NCBI RefSeq assembly: GCF_014673495.1
Contig: NZ_CP051006.1
Location: forward strand, 2,976,001 to 3,040,000
Source of the DNA: Streptomyces griseofuscus
GTDB lineage: Bacteria > Actinomycetota > Actinomycetes > Streptomycetales > Streptomycetaceae
Reading direction: 5' to 3'
DNA: 64,000 nt
The translations under genes were made by a program, and so were the position numbers. A model generated the notes under the pieces. It ran no database searches. It saw nothing but the letters and a program-made list of their open reading frames with translations, and was not told where the DNA came from. Shown here piece by piece: positions 1 to 7,428 of this stretch. Within the stretch, counting starts at the first letter, position 1; each line of letters opens with the position of its first letter.

Positions 1-1540
1 ACCGCTCCGCGTCGATGATGTCGTGCGCGGACAGCACCTCCGAGCCGTCCGGGTCGCCGTCCTCCTTGTCCTCGAACTCGTACGTCCGTGACGCGTAGGA
101 CACGTCCAGCACGCCCTGCGCGTACGCGATCTGCGTCTCGCGCTCACGATCGGCACGGAAGCGGGCGAGCCGGTCGTCCTCGCCGAGGAGTTCGGCGGCC
201 TCGTCCAGGAGCGGTACGTCGGCGACGGTCCAGGCGCGGGTCACCGGGCGGCGGATCGCGGCGGCGTCCGCGTCGCTCAGATACCCCTCGGGCTCGGCGA
301 GGAAGTCGGCGACCAGCCGCTTCGGGGTGATCCGGGGCCACAACCGGTCGATGGCGGACCAGACTTCGGGGTTCTCGGCGAGTTCGTCGCGGATCTGGGT
401 GATGTCGGAGGCGTCGAGCAGGCTGCTCCCGTCGTAGGGATCGGTGCCGACCCGCTCGGCGTACAGCTCGGTGAGCGCGTTGAGGATGTGGCCCTCGAAG
501 TACTCGCGAGACGCGTTGTGCGGCAGCTTCGCGGCGCGGGTGCGTTCACGGGCGACGCTCACCAGGCCGTCGTCCAGCATCAGCACCTCGCGGTCGTGCG
601 CGATCGCGAGGACCGGGTCGGGCAGCGCCTGCCGGTCGCGGACCACCTCGGCGAGCACGTCCGCCATGTCCGCGCGCCCCTTGACCGCGGCCGCCTCGGG
701 GGTGTCGGCGGCCGTGGCCTTCACGCCGGGGAACAGCTCGCCGACCGTGGCCAGCAGGACACCGGTCTCGCCCAGGGAGGGCAGCACCTCGCCGATGTAA
801 CCGAGGAAGGCCGGGTTGGGTCCGACGATCAGCACGGCGCGGCGGGCCAGCAGCTCCCGGTGCTCGTAGAGGAGGTACGCCGCCCGGTGCAGGGCCACGG
901 CGGTCTTGCCGGTGCCGGGTCCGCCCTCCACGACCAGCACGCCGCGGTGCGGTGCCCGGATGATCCGGTCCTGGTCGGCCTGGATGGTGCGCACGATGTC
1001 GCCCATCCGGCCGGTGCGGGCCGAGTTCAGCGCGGCGAGCAGCACGGCGTCGCCGTTGTGGTCCTCGTGCCCGGTGCGGGTGGCGTCGCCGAGGTCCAGG
1101 ATCTCGTCGTGCAGATGGGTGACGGTACGGCCCTCGGTGGCGATGTGCCGGCGCCGCCGCAGCCCCATCGGGGTGTGCCCGGTGGCCAGGTAGAAGGGCC
1201 GGGCGACCTCGGCGCGCCAGTCGATCAGCACCGGTGTGTGCTCGGCGTCGTCCGCGCGCAGCCCGATCCGGCCGATGTGGTGCGTCGTACCGCTCGCGAG
1301 ATCGATCCGCCCGAAGCAGAGCGAGCCGTCGACGGCGTTCAGCGCGGCGAGCAGCCCAGAGCGCTCCGCGACCAGGATGTCCCGCTCCAGCCGGGCCTGC
1401 ATGGGCTTGTCACCCTGCGCGAGCGCGTCCCCGACCGAGGTCTCGGCGTCACCGCGCAGCACGTCGACGCGCGCGTACAGTCCGTCGATGAATTCCTGCT
1501 CGCGACGCAATTCATCGTCTGGAAATTCGGTGTTTGACAA
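1..1540 (-). CDS. helD: HelD-type RNA polymerase-recycling helicase (UvrD/Rep superfamily 1), 3' end beyond window
   Basis: About 513 N-terminal residues are present; the gene runs leftward off the window edge. HelD proteins use ATP to release RNA polymerase from stalled complexes. The sequence has an N-terminal helical stretch rich in Glu and Arg, a CFGRIDL/HIGRIGL segment typical of HelD, then a Walker A motif GGPGTGKTA near residue 206 followed by a superfamily 1 helicase body. I chose the TTG start at 1538-1540 (product begins MSNTEFPDDELRREQ) because GGAG sits about 4 bases upstream and the homologous N-terminus begins here; the ATG at about 1596 is in another frame. The -35 box of a promoter pointing the other way overlaps this start codon. 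It could be a HelD or a rifamycin-associated HelR; the visible part does not decide this. Confidence 0.88.
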   Translation of the reverse strand, partial: MSNTEFPDDELRREQEFIDGLYARVDVLRGDAETSVGDALAQGDKPMQARLERDILVAERSGLLAALNAVDGSLCFGRIDLASGTTHHIGRIGLRADDAEHTPVLIDWRAEVARPFYLATGHTPMGLRRRRHIATEGRTVTHLHDEILDLGDATRTGHEDHNGDAVLLAALNSARTGRMGDIVRTIQADQDRIIRAPHRGVLVVEGGPGTGKTAVALHRAAYLLYEHRELLARRAVLIVGPNPAFLGYIGEVLPSLGETGVLLATVGELFPGVKATAADTPEAAAVKGRADMADVLAEVVRDRQALPDPVLAIAHDREVLMLDDGLVSVARERTRAAKLPHNASREYFEGHILNALTELYAERVGTDPYDGSSLLDASDITQIRDELAENPEVWSAIDRLWPRITPKRLVADFLAEPEGYLSDADAAAIRRPVTRAWTVADVPLLDEAAELLGEDDRLARFRADRERETQIAYAQGVLDVSYASRTYEFEDKEDGDPDGSEVLSAHDIIDAER

Positions 1541-1563
1541 TTCCGCTCCCGCCCGGATATACT
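1534..1563 (+). promoter_or_regulatory. Near-consensus housekeeping promoter pointing away from helD
   Basis: TTGACA (1534-1539), an 18-base spacer and TATACT (1558-1563) form an unusually good sigma-70-type (HrdB) promoter for this G+C-rich genome. It points rightward, and no protein gene on the plus strand follows for several kilobases. The expected start is near 1570. Its -35 box overlaps the helD TTG start codon. Confidence 0.6.
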
Positions 1564-1570
1564 GTGCCCA

Positions 1571-1668
1571 CAAAGCTTTTCCGTGACCGCAGCCATGTGA
1601 AGTCACGAACCATTGAATATACGCGCAGAAATCCCCAGGACGCAATTGTCCGGGGGATTTCTTGTGTG
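1571..1668 (+). ncRNA. Candidate small RNA between helD and trxA
   Basis: A transcript from the promoter at 1534-1563 would start near 1571. It would contain one hairpin with CGTGAC/GTCACG arms (about 1582-1607) and would end at a strong hairpin at 1628-1661 (arms GAAATCCCC and GGGGATTTC with an inner GGAC/GTCC stem), followed by TTGTGTG. The predicted RNA is about 95-100 nt and has no convincing open reading frame. The second hairpin is nearly symmetric and also lies 18 bases past the trxA stop, so it may instead serve only as the trxA terminator. The RNA is inferred from promoter and terminator alone. Confidence 0.4.
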
Positions 1669-1679
1669 CGGGCGTAGGT

Positions 1680-2012
1680 TCACAGCAGATCGGCGAGTTC
1701 CTCCAGGAGCCGCCGCCTGGCCCGGGCCCCCACCATGGACCGCACCGGCTCCCCGCCCCGGAAGACCATCAGGGTCGGCGTGGCCAGCACCCCGTAGGCG
1801 ATGGTCGTACCCGGATTGCGGTCGACATCGAGCTGGACGACCTTCAGCCGGTCGCCCACCTCCCGGGCGATGTCCCGGAGCACCGGCGCCAGCTGTCGGC
1901 ACGGCCCGCACCACTCGGCCGTGAACTGCACCAGGACCGGCAGGCCGGCGTCGATCACCTCCGCCGCGAAGTCCGCGTCCGTCACCTCGGCAAGTCCGCT
2001 CAGCACGCTCAC
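1680..2012 (-). CDS. trxA: Thioredoxin (trans-acting disulfide reductase)
   Basis: This 110-residue protein has the full thioredoxin fold length and the classical active site EWCGPC with cysteines 35 and 38, followed by the cis-proline segment ATPTLMVF. It reduces protein disulfides in the cytosol using thioredoxin reductase, which is not encoded nearby. The GTG start at 2010-2012 overlaps the TGA stop of the upstream merR gene by four bases, so the two are almost certainly cotranscribed and translationally coupled. The MerR-type promoter upstream is therefore likely to control thioredoxin supply. A hairpin at 1628-1661 ends the unit. Confidence 0.93.
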   Translation of the reverse strand: MSVLSGLAEVTDADFAAEVIDAGLPVLVQFTAEWCGPCRQLAPVLRDIAREVGDRLKVVQLDVDRNPGTTIAYGVLATPTLMVFRGGEPVRSMVGARARRRLLEELADLL

Positions 2013-2437
2013 GACAGCTGCCCTCCCAGTTCACATCCGGGCTCCGGACCTCCCGGAACCGATGCCTCGGCGGCCAGCTCGCCCACGGCCCGCTCGGCCC
2101 GCCGCAACTGCTCCGCGACCGTCTCGCGCACCGCCGTCAGCTGCCCGACGAGCGCGTCCAGCTCGGCCAGCTTGCGCCGGTACACCGCGAGCGACGCCGG
2201 ACAGGAGTCCCCCTCGAGATGCCCCGCCCGCAGACATTCCACGAACGGCCGCGTCTCCTCCAGCTCGAACCCGAAGTCCTGGAGCGTCCTGATCTGCTCC
2301 AGCAACCTGAGGTCCCCCTCGCCGTACTCCCGATACCCCTTCTCGTCCCGCCGCGCCGAAAGCAGCCCCCGCGCCTCGTAATACCGCAGGGCCCGCGCCG
2401 TGGTCCCGGCCCGAGCGGCCAACTCGCCGATTCGCAT
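2009..2437 (-). CDS. MerR-family transcriptional regulator
   Basis: The protein has 142 residues. The N-terminus, MRIGELAARAGTTARALRYY, is the canonical MerR winged-helix DNA-binding motif; a dimerisation coiled coil follows. Two cysteines in the effector region (CLRAGH...DSCPAS) could be a redox or metal-sensing pair, which would fit cotranscription with trxA; that is inference. A longer reading to 2521 exists, but the ATG at 2437 matches the family N-terminus and lies 7 bases past a -10 box, so the mRNA is probably leaderless. The gene overlaps trxA by four bases. Confidence 0.9.
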   Translation of the reverse strand: MRIGELAARAGTTARALRYYEARGLLSARRDEKGYREYGEGDLRLLEQIRTLQDFGFELEETRPFVECLRAGHLEGDSCPASLAVYRRKLAELDALVGQLTAVRETVAEQLRRAERAVGELAAEASVPGGPEPGCELGGQLS

Positions 2438-2444
2438 GAACACG

Positions 2445-2475
2445 ACGTTAGGGCTTGACGCGGACGTCAAGGCAA
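2445..2475 (-). promoter_or_regulatory. MerR-type promoter with palindromic operator in a 19-bp spacer
   Basis: On the minus strand, TTGCCT (2470-2475) and TAACGT (2445-2450) are separated by 19 bases, the long spacer typical of MerR-activated promoters. An exact inverted repeat, CTTGACG-TCCG-CGTCAAG (2454-2471), fills that spacer. The start point would fall on or beside the merR ATG at 2437. The arrangement supports autoregulation and control of trxA by this MerR protein. Confidence 0.7.
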
Positions 2476-2527
2476 GCCGCCGCCGATTCCAACCCCCGGC
2501 ACCGCCGCGGGCCACCCGCACGGTGGC

Positions 2528-3292
2528 TCAGACCAGCACCCCCGCCGACGCCTCCACCTCCAGCAGGGACGCGCTGTGGCGTTCCTCGTCGAATTTGCGG
2601 CGGCCGCCGCGGAGGCCGAAGAGGCGTTTGGCGAGGGCGATGTAGAGGACGGCGAGGATGTTGAGGGCGAGGGTGGCGATCTTGAGGTAGCTGATCTTCT
2701 CGGTCAGCTCGTAGATCTCCAGCGGGAGGAACGCGGCGGTCGCGACCACCGTGAGGTACTCCGCCCAGCGCTTGGCGCGCCACAGGCCGACCGCCTCGAC
2801 CAGTTCGATCAGGGCGTAGGCGAGGAGCAGCCCGGCGACCAGGAGAAGCGTGGAGTGCTTGTAGCCGAACGCCTTCTGGATGGAGCCGACCACGGGTGAG
2901 TGGTCGAGGTCGTAGTGGAAGTGCCGGAAGACCGGGCGCAGCACGGCCAGGTACTCGTTGAAGAGCCGCCGTACCGCGTCCTGGCTGTTGCTGAACTTCC
3001 ACACGGCCACCGCGACCAGCACTATGAACACCCCGCGCACGGCCCGCTCGATGGCGAGGAAGCGCAGGATGAACAGGTCCCGCAGCACCTTGCCCCGCGG
3101 CACCAGCGGCGCGTCCTGCGCCGGTCCCGAGCCGTGCGGCTCCCCGAGCACGAAGTCCCCGCAGCGCAGACAGCGCCACGCGTCCCCCAGCCCGGTCTGC
3201 GCGTGCAGTCGTACCCGAAGTCGCGGATCGTCGGGCGCGTAGGTCACATGCCCCTTGCGCGCGCAGGTCCGCCGGTCCCAGTCGATCTTCAT
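2528..3292 (-). CDS. DUF2127-type integral membrane protein
   Basis: The 254-residue protein starts MKIDWDRRTCARKGHVTYAP and has a cytoplasmic cysteine-containing N-terminal segment (WRCLRCGD, a possible zinc knuckle, together with an earlier cysteine). Hydrophobic segments follow at about residues 95-115, 155-175, 190-205 and 215-235. The DUF2127 fold has no established reaction. I chose the ATG at 3292 because GGGGG precedes it by four bases; a much longer in-frame reading upstream is antisense to the MFS gene and is an artefact of high G+C. The gene stands alone and is separated from the MFS gene upstream by a strong hairpin. Confidence 0.8.
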   Translation of the reverse strand: MKIDWDRRTCARKGHVTYAPDDPRLRVRLHAQTGLGDAWRCLRCGDFVLGEPHGSGPAQDAPLVPRGKVLRDLFILRFLAIERAVRGVFIVLVAVAVWKFSNSQDAVRRLFNEYLAVLRPVFRHFHYDLDHSPVVGSIQKAFGYKHSTLLLVAGLLLAYALIELVEAVGLWRAKRWAEYLTVVATAAFLPLEIYELTEKISYLKIATLALNILAVLYIALAKRLFGLRGGRRKFDEERHSASLLEVEASAGVLV

Positions 3293-3331
3293 GTCCCCCG
3301 TGCCTCCATACAGGTACAGACGCCACGCACA

Positions 3332-3365
3332 AGCGTGCCGTTCCGGTCGTCCGGAACGGCACGCT
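3332..3365 (-). terminator. Strong hairpin terminator after the MFS gene
   Basis: A perfect 15-bp inverted repeat, AGCGTGCCGTTCCGG with a TCGT loop, begins 22 bases past the end of the MFS coding sequence. It lacks a long U-tract, as is usual in Streptomyces. Confidence 0.8.
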
Positions 3366-3387
3366 AATGGATGGTGGCGGAAAAGCG

Positions 3388-5046
3388 TCAGCCGGTGGTG
3401 GTCTCCGCCAGTTCCTTCTCCGCTTCCTTCACCTCTTCGGTCGTCGCGCGGCGCGGCAGCAGGAAGGCCACCAGGACCGTGCCGATGCCGAGGACGACCG
3501 CGCCGACCAGGCTGGTGTGGGCGACGGCGGAGGAGAAGGAGGAGCCGACGGCGTCGGCCATCTGGCGGGCGCCCGCGGCGAGTTCGGTCGCCTGCTGCTT
3601 GAGCGCGGCGGCCTGCTGGGGGCTGCTCGCGTGGGCGGCCTGGGCGGCGACCTGGTGAGCCTTGTCGGCGATGCCCTGGGCGACGGCGTAACCGGCGCCG
3701 ACCGAGTCCTGGGCGGTCTCCAGGGCGCTCGGCGGGAGCTTGCTGCCGGCGGTGGCGTCGGTGAGGTGGTTGCCGTACGACGTGGCCAGCAGCGAGCCGA
3801 GGATGGCGATGCCGAGCGAGCCGCCCAGCTCCAGCGAGGTGTCGTTGACCGCGCCGCCGACGCCCAGTTCGGACTCGGGGAACGCGCCCATGATCGCGTC
3901 GGTGCAGGGCGAGAGAGCGAGGCCGATGGCGAGGCCGAGAATGATCAGCGGGGCCACGAAGTCGGCGTACGTCGAGCCCGTGTCCACCTGGGTGAGCAGC
4001 GCCAGCGCCACCGTGCCCAGGACCATGCCCGCGCTGACGGTCCACTTCATGCCGACGCGCGGGGTGAGCCAGCCGGTGAGGCCCGAGCCGACGAACACGG
4101 CACCGGCCAGGGGCAGCATCCGCACACCGGTCTGGAGGGCGTCGTAGCCGAGGACGAACTGGAGGTGCTGGGTGAGGAAGTAGAACGCGCCGAACACGGC
4201 CAGGAAGAACAGGGCGACGGCCAGGTTGGAGCCGGCGAAGCGGCGGTTCGCGAAGCGGCGGACGTCCAGGATCGGGCGCGGGTGACGCAGCTCCCACAGG
4301 ACGAAGGCGATCAGGCCCACGCCCGCGATCACGGCGGCGGCGACGGCCTTGCCGCTCCAGCCGAAGTGCGGGCCCTGGATGATCATGTAGACCAGCGAGC
4401 CGGTCCAGATCACGGACAGCAGGCCGCCGACGTAGTCGATGCGGTCGTGGTGGCCGGCCTTGGACGGCGGGACCAGGACGAAGGCGGCGACGAGCGCGAC
4501 GAGCGCGATCGGCACGTTGATCAGGAAGGTCGAGGACCAGCCGTGGTCGCGCAGCAGCGCACCGGCGACCACCGGGCCCGCGGCGATGGCGAGGCCCGCC
4601 GTCGCCGTCCACAGCACGATCGCCTTGGCCCGCTCGGCCCGCGGGAAGGTCGCCGCGAGCAGCGACAGCGTGGCCGGCATGATCAGCGCCGCGCCGACGC
4701 CCATCACCGCGCGCGCCGCGATCACGGTCGCCGCGCTGTCCGCGAGGTAGCCGAAGACCGCGCCGCCGCCGAAGACCAGCAGGCCGAGCACGAGCGCCCC
4801 GCGCCGGCTGTACTTGTCGCCGATCGCGCCGAGCAGCAGCATCAGCGCCGCGTAGGGCACGGTGTAGCCGTCGATCACCCACTGGAGGTCGGCGCTGGAG
4901 AGCCCGAGGTCCTTCGTCATGTCGGGCGCGGCGACCGTGAGGGCGGTGTTGGCCATCACGATGATCAGCAGGCTCAGGCAGAGCACCAGCAGGGCCCACC
5001 AGCGCCGGGCGTAGGGGCGCTCCATCTTCTCGACCGGTTCGGTCAT
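3388..5046 (-). CDS. MFS drug:H+ antiporter, DHA2 family (14 transmembrane segments)
   Basis: The protein has 552 residues, the length of a 14-helix DHA2 exporter. Motif A (GAIGDKYSRR) lies between helices 2 and 3, and motif C-like glycine-rich sequence (GPVVAGALL) is in helix 5. The extended hydrophilic C-terminal part (residues about 430-510, Ala/Gln-rich, between helices 13 and 14) is typical of EmrB/QacA relatives. It probably exports a hydrophobic or cationic toxic compound. The ATG at 5046 gives MTEPVEKMERPYARRWW; an in-frame ATG four codons upstream is possible. The divergent tetR gene and palindromes in the shared intergenic region indicate repression by that TetR. Confidence 0.88.
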   Translation of the reverse strand: MTEPVEKMERPYARRWWALLVLCLSLLIIVMANTALTVAAPDMTKDLGLSSADLQWVIDGYTVPYAALMLLLGAIGDKYSRRGALVLGLLVFGGGAVFGYLADSAATVIAARAVMGVGAALIMPATLSLLAATFPRAERAKAIVLWTATAGLAIAAGPVVAGALLRDHGWSSTFLINVPIALVALVAAFVLVPPSKAGHHDRIDYVGGLLSVIWTGSLVYMIIQGPHFGWSGKAVAAAVIAGVGLIAFVLWELRHPRPILDVRRFANRRFAGSNLAVALFFLAVFGAFYFLTQHLQFVLGYDALQTGVRMLPLAGAVFVGSGLTGWLTPRVGMKWTVSAGMVLGTVALALLTQVDTGSTYADFVAPLIILGLAIGLALSPCTDAIMGAFPESELGVGGAVNDTSLELGGSLGIAILGSLLATSYGNHLTDATAGSKLPPSALETAQDSVGAGYAVAQGIADKAHQVAAQAAHASSPQQAAALKQQATELAAGARQMADAVGSSFSSAVAHTSLVGAVVLGIGTVLVAFLLPRRATTEEVKEAEKELAETTTG

Positions 5047-5091
5047 GACGAGTCGCATGGCAGGGGTTTGCCTTCCTCAGGTTCGCGACGG

Positions 5092-5160
5092 AACTTGCAC
5101 ACCATCGTGCAATTGCACAACGATGTGTAATGTACGCCGTTACACAGTGCTGTGCAAGTT
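5092..5160. promoter_or_regulatory. Divergent promoter region with nested palindromic TetR operators
   Basis: Three inverted repeats are nested here. GTGCAATTGCAC is a perfect palindrome at 5107-5118. GTGTAA-N9-TTACAC spans 5125-5145. The outer arms AACTTGCAC (5092-5100) and GTGCAAGTT (5152-5160) are exact complements. A leftward promoter for the MFS gene, TTGCAC (5152-5157), 17 bases, TACATT (5129-5134), has its -10 and spacer covered by the second repeat. A bound repressor dimer would occlude it. Confidence 0.65.
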
Positions 5161-5177
5161 GGGTGAGGAAGTGCAGA

Positions 5178-5801
5178 ATGGCCACCATGACCACGGGTAA
5201 CCCCAGCCGCGCCGACGCCAACCGCCGCCGCATCCTCGACGTCGCCCTCGCCGAGCTGCTGCGCGACCCGGACGCGTCGATGGACCAGATCGCGCGCGCC
5301 GCCGGAGTCGTACGACGGACCGTGTACGGCCACTTCCCCAGCCGGGAGGCGCTGATCAGCACCCTGACCGACGAGGCGGTGCAGGCGCTCGCGGACGCGG
5401 ACGCGGCGGGTCGTACGGGGGTCACGGACCCGGCGGAGGCGCTGGCCCGCTCGGTCCTGGCGCTCTGGGCGACCGCCGACCGCTACCGGCTGCTGATCGC
5501 CCTCGCCCAGCGCACGGTCACCGTGCAAGGCATCCGCGAACGGCTCGCCCCGGTCCGCGCCGCCAAGATCCGGGTGCTCCAACAGGGCCTGGAAGAGGGC
5601 GTGTTCACCTCTCCCCTGCCCGCCCCGGCGCTCGCCTATGTGCATGAGCAGACGCTCTTCGCGGTCATGGAGGCGGTCAACGACGGGCTCCTGGCGGCAG
5701 AAGAGGCGGGCCGCGCCGCCACGGTCACCGTCCTGACCTCGGCGGGCGTACCCGCCTCGCTGGCCACCGCCCTGGTGACCAGGGTGAGTTCGCACCCGTA
5801 G
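5178..5801 (+). CDS. TetR-family repressor of the divergent MFS gene
   Basis: This 207-residue protein has an N-terminal TetR helix-turn-helix (residues about 15-60; recognition helix region RRTVYGHFPSREAL) and a helical ligand-binding domain. I chose the ATG at 5178 because GAGGAAG precedes it by six bases; a reading from 5130 begins inside the operator region. The divergent arrangement with an efflux gene and the palindromes between them is the standard layout of a drug-sensing TetR/efflux pair. The inducer cannot be told from sequence. Confidence 0.88.
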   Translation: MATMTTGNPSRADANRRRILDVALAELLRDPDASMDQIARAAGVVRRTVYGHFPSREALISTLTDEAVQALADADAAGRTGVTDPAEALARSVLALWATADRYRLLIALAQRTVTVQGIRERLAPVRAAKIRVLQQGLEEGVFTSPLPAPALAYVHEQTLFAVMEAVNDGLLAAEEAGRAATVTVLTSAGVPASLATALVTRVSSHP

Positions 5802-5810
5802 CGCGAACAG

Positions 5811-5851
5811 CCGGATGCCCGGCCCCGGTTCAGGCGGAGCCGGGCATCCGG
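5811..5851. terminator. Bidirectional terminator between tetR and dctA
   Basis: A perfect 13-bp inverted repeat (CCGGATGCCCGGC and its complement, 15-base loop) lies between the convergent 3' ends of tetR and dctA. Confidence 0.75.
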
Positions 5852-5885
5852 AGATGGAGGCCGGGGTGGCTGGGGCGGCCAGGTC

Positions 5886-7262
5886 CTAGGCCTTGGCCAG
5901 CCGCTCCTCCCGGGGCTCGGGGACCTCCGCCACGGTACTCGCCGTCGCGTCCATCACCGTCTCGTCGAAGGGCAGTTCACCGGAGAGCACCTTCGCGACC
6001 CGCACCTTGTCGATCTCCTTGGTCCAGGTGCCCACGAGCACCGTGGCGATCGCGTTGCCGGCGAAGTTGGTCAGCGCCCGCGCCTCGCTCATGAACCGGT
6101 CGATGCCGACGATGAGTCCGACGCCGTCCACCAGCGCGGGCTTGTGCGACTGGAGGCCGCCGGCCAGCGTGGCGAGGCCCGCGCCGCTGACACCCGCCGC
6201 GCCCTTCGACGCCAGCAGCAGGAAGAGCAGCAGCGGGATCTGCTCGCCGACCGACATCGGGGTGCCCAGCGCGTCCGCGATGTACAGCGACGCCATGGTC
6301 ATGTAGATCATCGTGCCGTCGAGGTTGAAGGAGTACCCGGTCGGCACGGTGATGCCGACGACCGGCTTGCTGACCCCGAGGTGCTCCATCTTCGCGATCA
6401 GGCGGGGCAGCGCGGACTCGGAGGAGGACGTGGACAGGATCAGCAGGAACTCGCGGGCGAGATAGCGGCACAGGGAGAAGACGTTCACCCCGGCGAAGAT
6501 CCGCAGCACCGCGCCGAGCACCACGAAGACGAACAGCACACAGGTGACGTAGAAGCCGAGCATCAGCACGGCGAGGCTCTTCAGCGCGGCCGGTCCGGCC
6601 GAGCCGGTGACCGCGGCGATCGCGCCGAACGCGCCGATCGGCGCGGCCCACATGACCATGGACAGGATGCGGAAGACGAGCCGCTGGATGTGCTCGATGC
6701 CGCGCAGCACCGGCTGCCCGGCCGTGCCCATGGCCTGGAGGGCGAACCCGGCGAGCAGGGCGACCAGCAGGGTCTGAAGGACCTGGCCCTCGGTGAAGGC
6801 GGACACGAAGGTCTGGGGGATGACCGACAGGACGAAGTCGACGGGCGGCAACGCGTCGCTGCTGACCTGCGCGTGTCCGGTCTGCTTGAGCGCGCTGGTC
6901 AGATGGAGCCCGGCGCCGGGGTGCAGCACGTTGCCGACGACCAGCCCGATGGCGAGCGCGACCAGCGACATCACGAGGAAGTAGCCGAGGGCGATACCGC
7001 CGACGGCGCCCACCTTGGCCGCCTTGCGCACCGAGCCGATGCCGAGCACGATCGTGCAGAAGATGATCGGCGAGATCATCATCTTGATCAGATTGACGAA
7101 CCCGGTGCCCAGTGGCTGGAGCTGGACGGCGGCATCCGGCCAGATGAGTCCGACGGCGATGCCGAGCGCGACGGCCACGATGACGGCGATGTACAGGTAA
7201 TGGGTCCGGTCCCGCCGGTTGCGGGGTGCGGCAGCTGCCGTATCGGGAGAGGTGGCGGCCAC
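5886..7262 (-). CDS. dctA: C4-dicarboxylate:cation symporter (DAACS family)
   Basis: The 458-residue protein has the DAACS layout: eight hydrophobic segments, the serine-rich hairpin loop (LSTSSSESALPRL), the conserved NLDGT motif in TM7 and a glycine-rich second hairpin. DctA imports succinate, fumarate and malate with protons or sodium; related glutamate carriers share the fold, so substrate is inferred from the neighbourhood. The GTG start at 7262 is set by a perfect AAGGAGG eight bases upstream. The divergent genes encode a CitA/DcuS-like kinase and its response regulator, the usual controllers of dicarboxylate or citrate uptake. Confidence 0.88.
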   Translation of the reverse strand: MAATSPDTAAAAPRNRRDRTHYLYIAVIVAVALGIAVGLIWPDAAVQLQPLGTGFVNLIKMMISPIIFCTIVLGIGSVRKAAKVGAVGGIALGYFLVMSLVALAIGLVVGNVLHPGAGLHLTSALKQTGHAQVSSDALPPVDFVLSVIPQTFVSAFTEGQVLQTLLVALLAGFALQAMGTAGQPVLRGIEHIQRLVFRILSMVMWAAPIGAFGAIAAVTGSAGPAALKSLAVLMLGFYVTCVLFVFVVLGAVLRIFAGVNVFSLCRYLAREFLLILSTSSSESALPRLIAKMEHLGVSKPVVGITVPTGYSFNLDGTMIYMTMASLYIADALGTPMSVGEQIPLLLFLLLASKGAAGVSGAGLATLAGGLQSHKPALVDGVGLIVGIDRFMSEARALTNFAGNAIATVLVGTWTKEIDKVRVAKVLSGELPFDETVMDATASTVAEVPEPREERLAKA

Positions 7263-7351
7263 GACTGCCCTCCTTGACGTCTTCGTCGACGTCGTCGTCG
7301 GTGCACGACCGGCGTGCGGCTCACGTCCGGGTGGTGCTGGGGAACGCGGTG

Positions 7352-7380
7352 ACTATCTCCCGTCCTGTGAGGGCGGTCAC
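7352..7380 (-). promoter_or_regulatory. Candidate dctA promoter
   Basis: On the minus strand, GTGACC (7375-7380), a 17-base spacer and GATAGT (7352-7357) each match the housekeeping consensus at four of six positions. GTGAC/GTCAC arms (7349-7353 and 7376-7380) flank the promoter and could form an operator. The 5' leader would be about 80 nt. Confidence 0.4.
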
Positions 7381-7428
7381 GCTTGCGTTCATTTAGTTCA
7401 CACCAGAACCAGGGGCACACTGGCTGGC

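Noticed and set aside
2528..5425. A 965-residue minus-strand reading frame
   Set aside because: Only its last 254 residues (DUF2127) resemble a protein; the rest is out of frame with the MFS gene and spans its terminator and operator.
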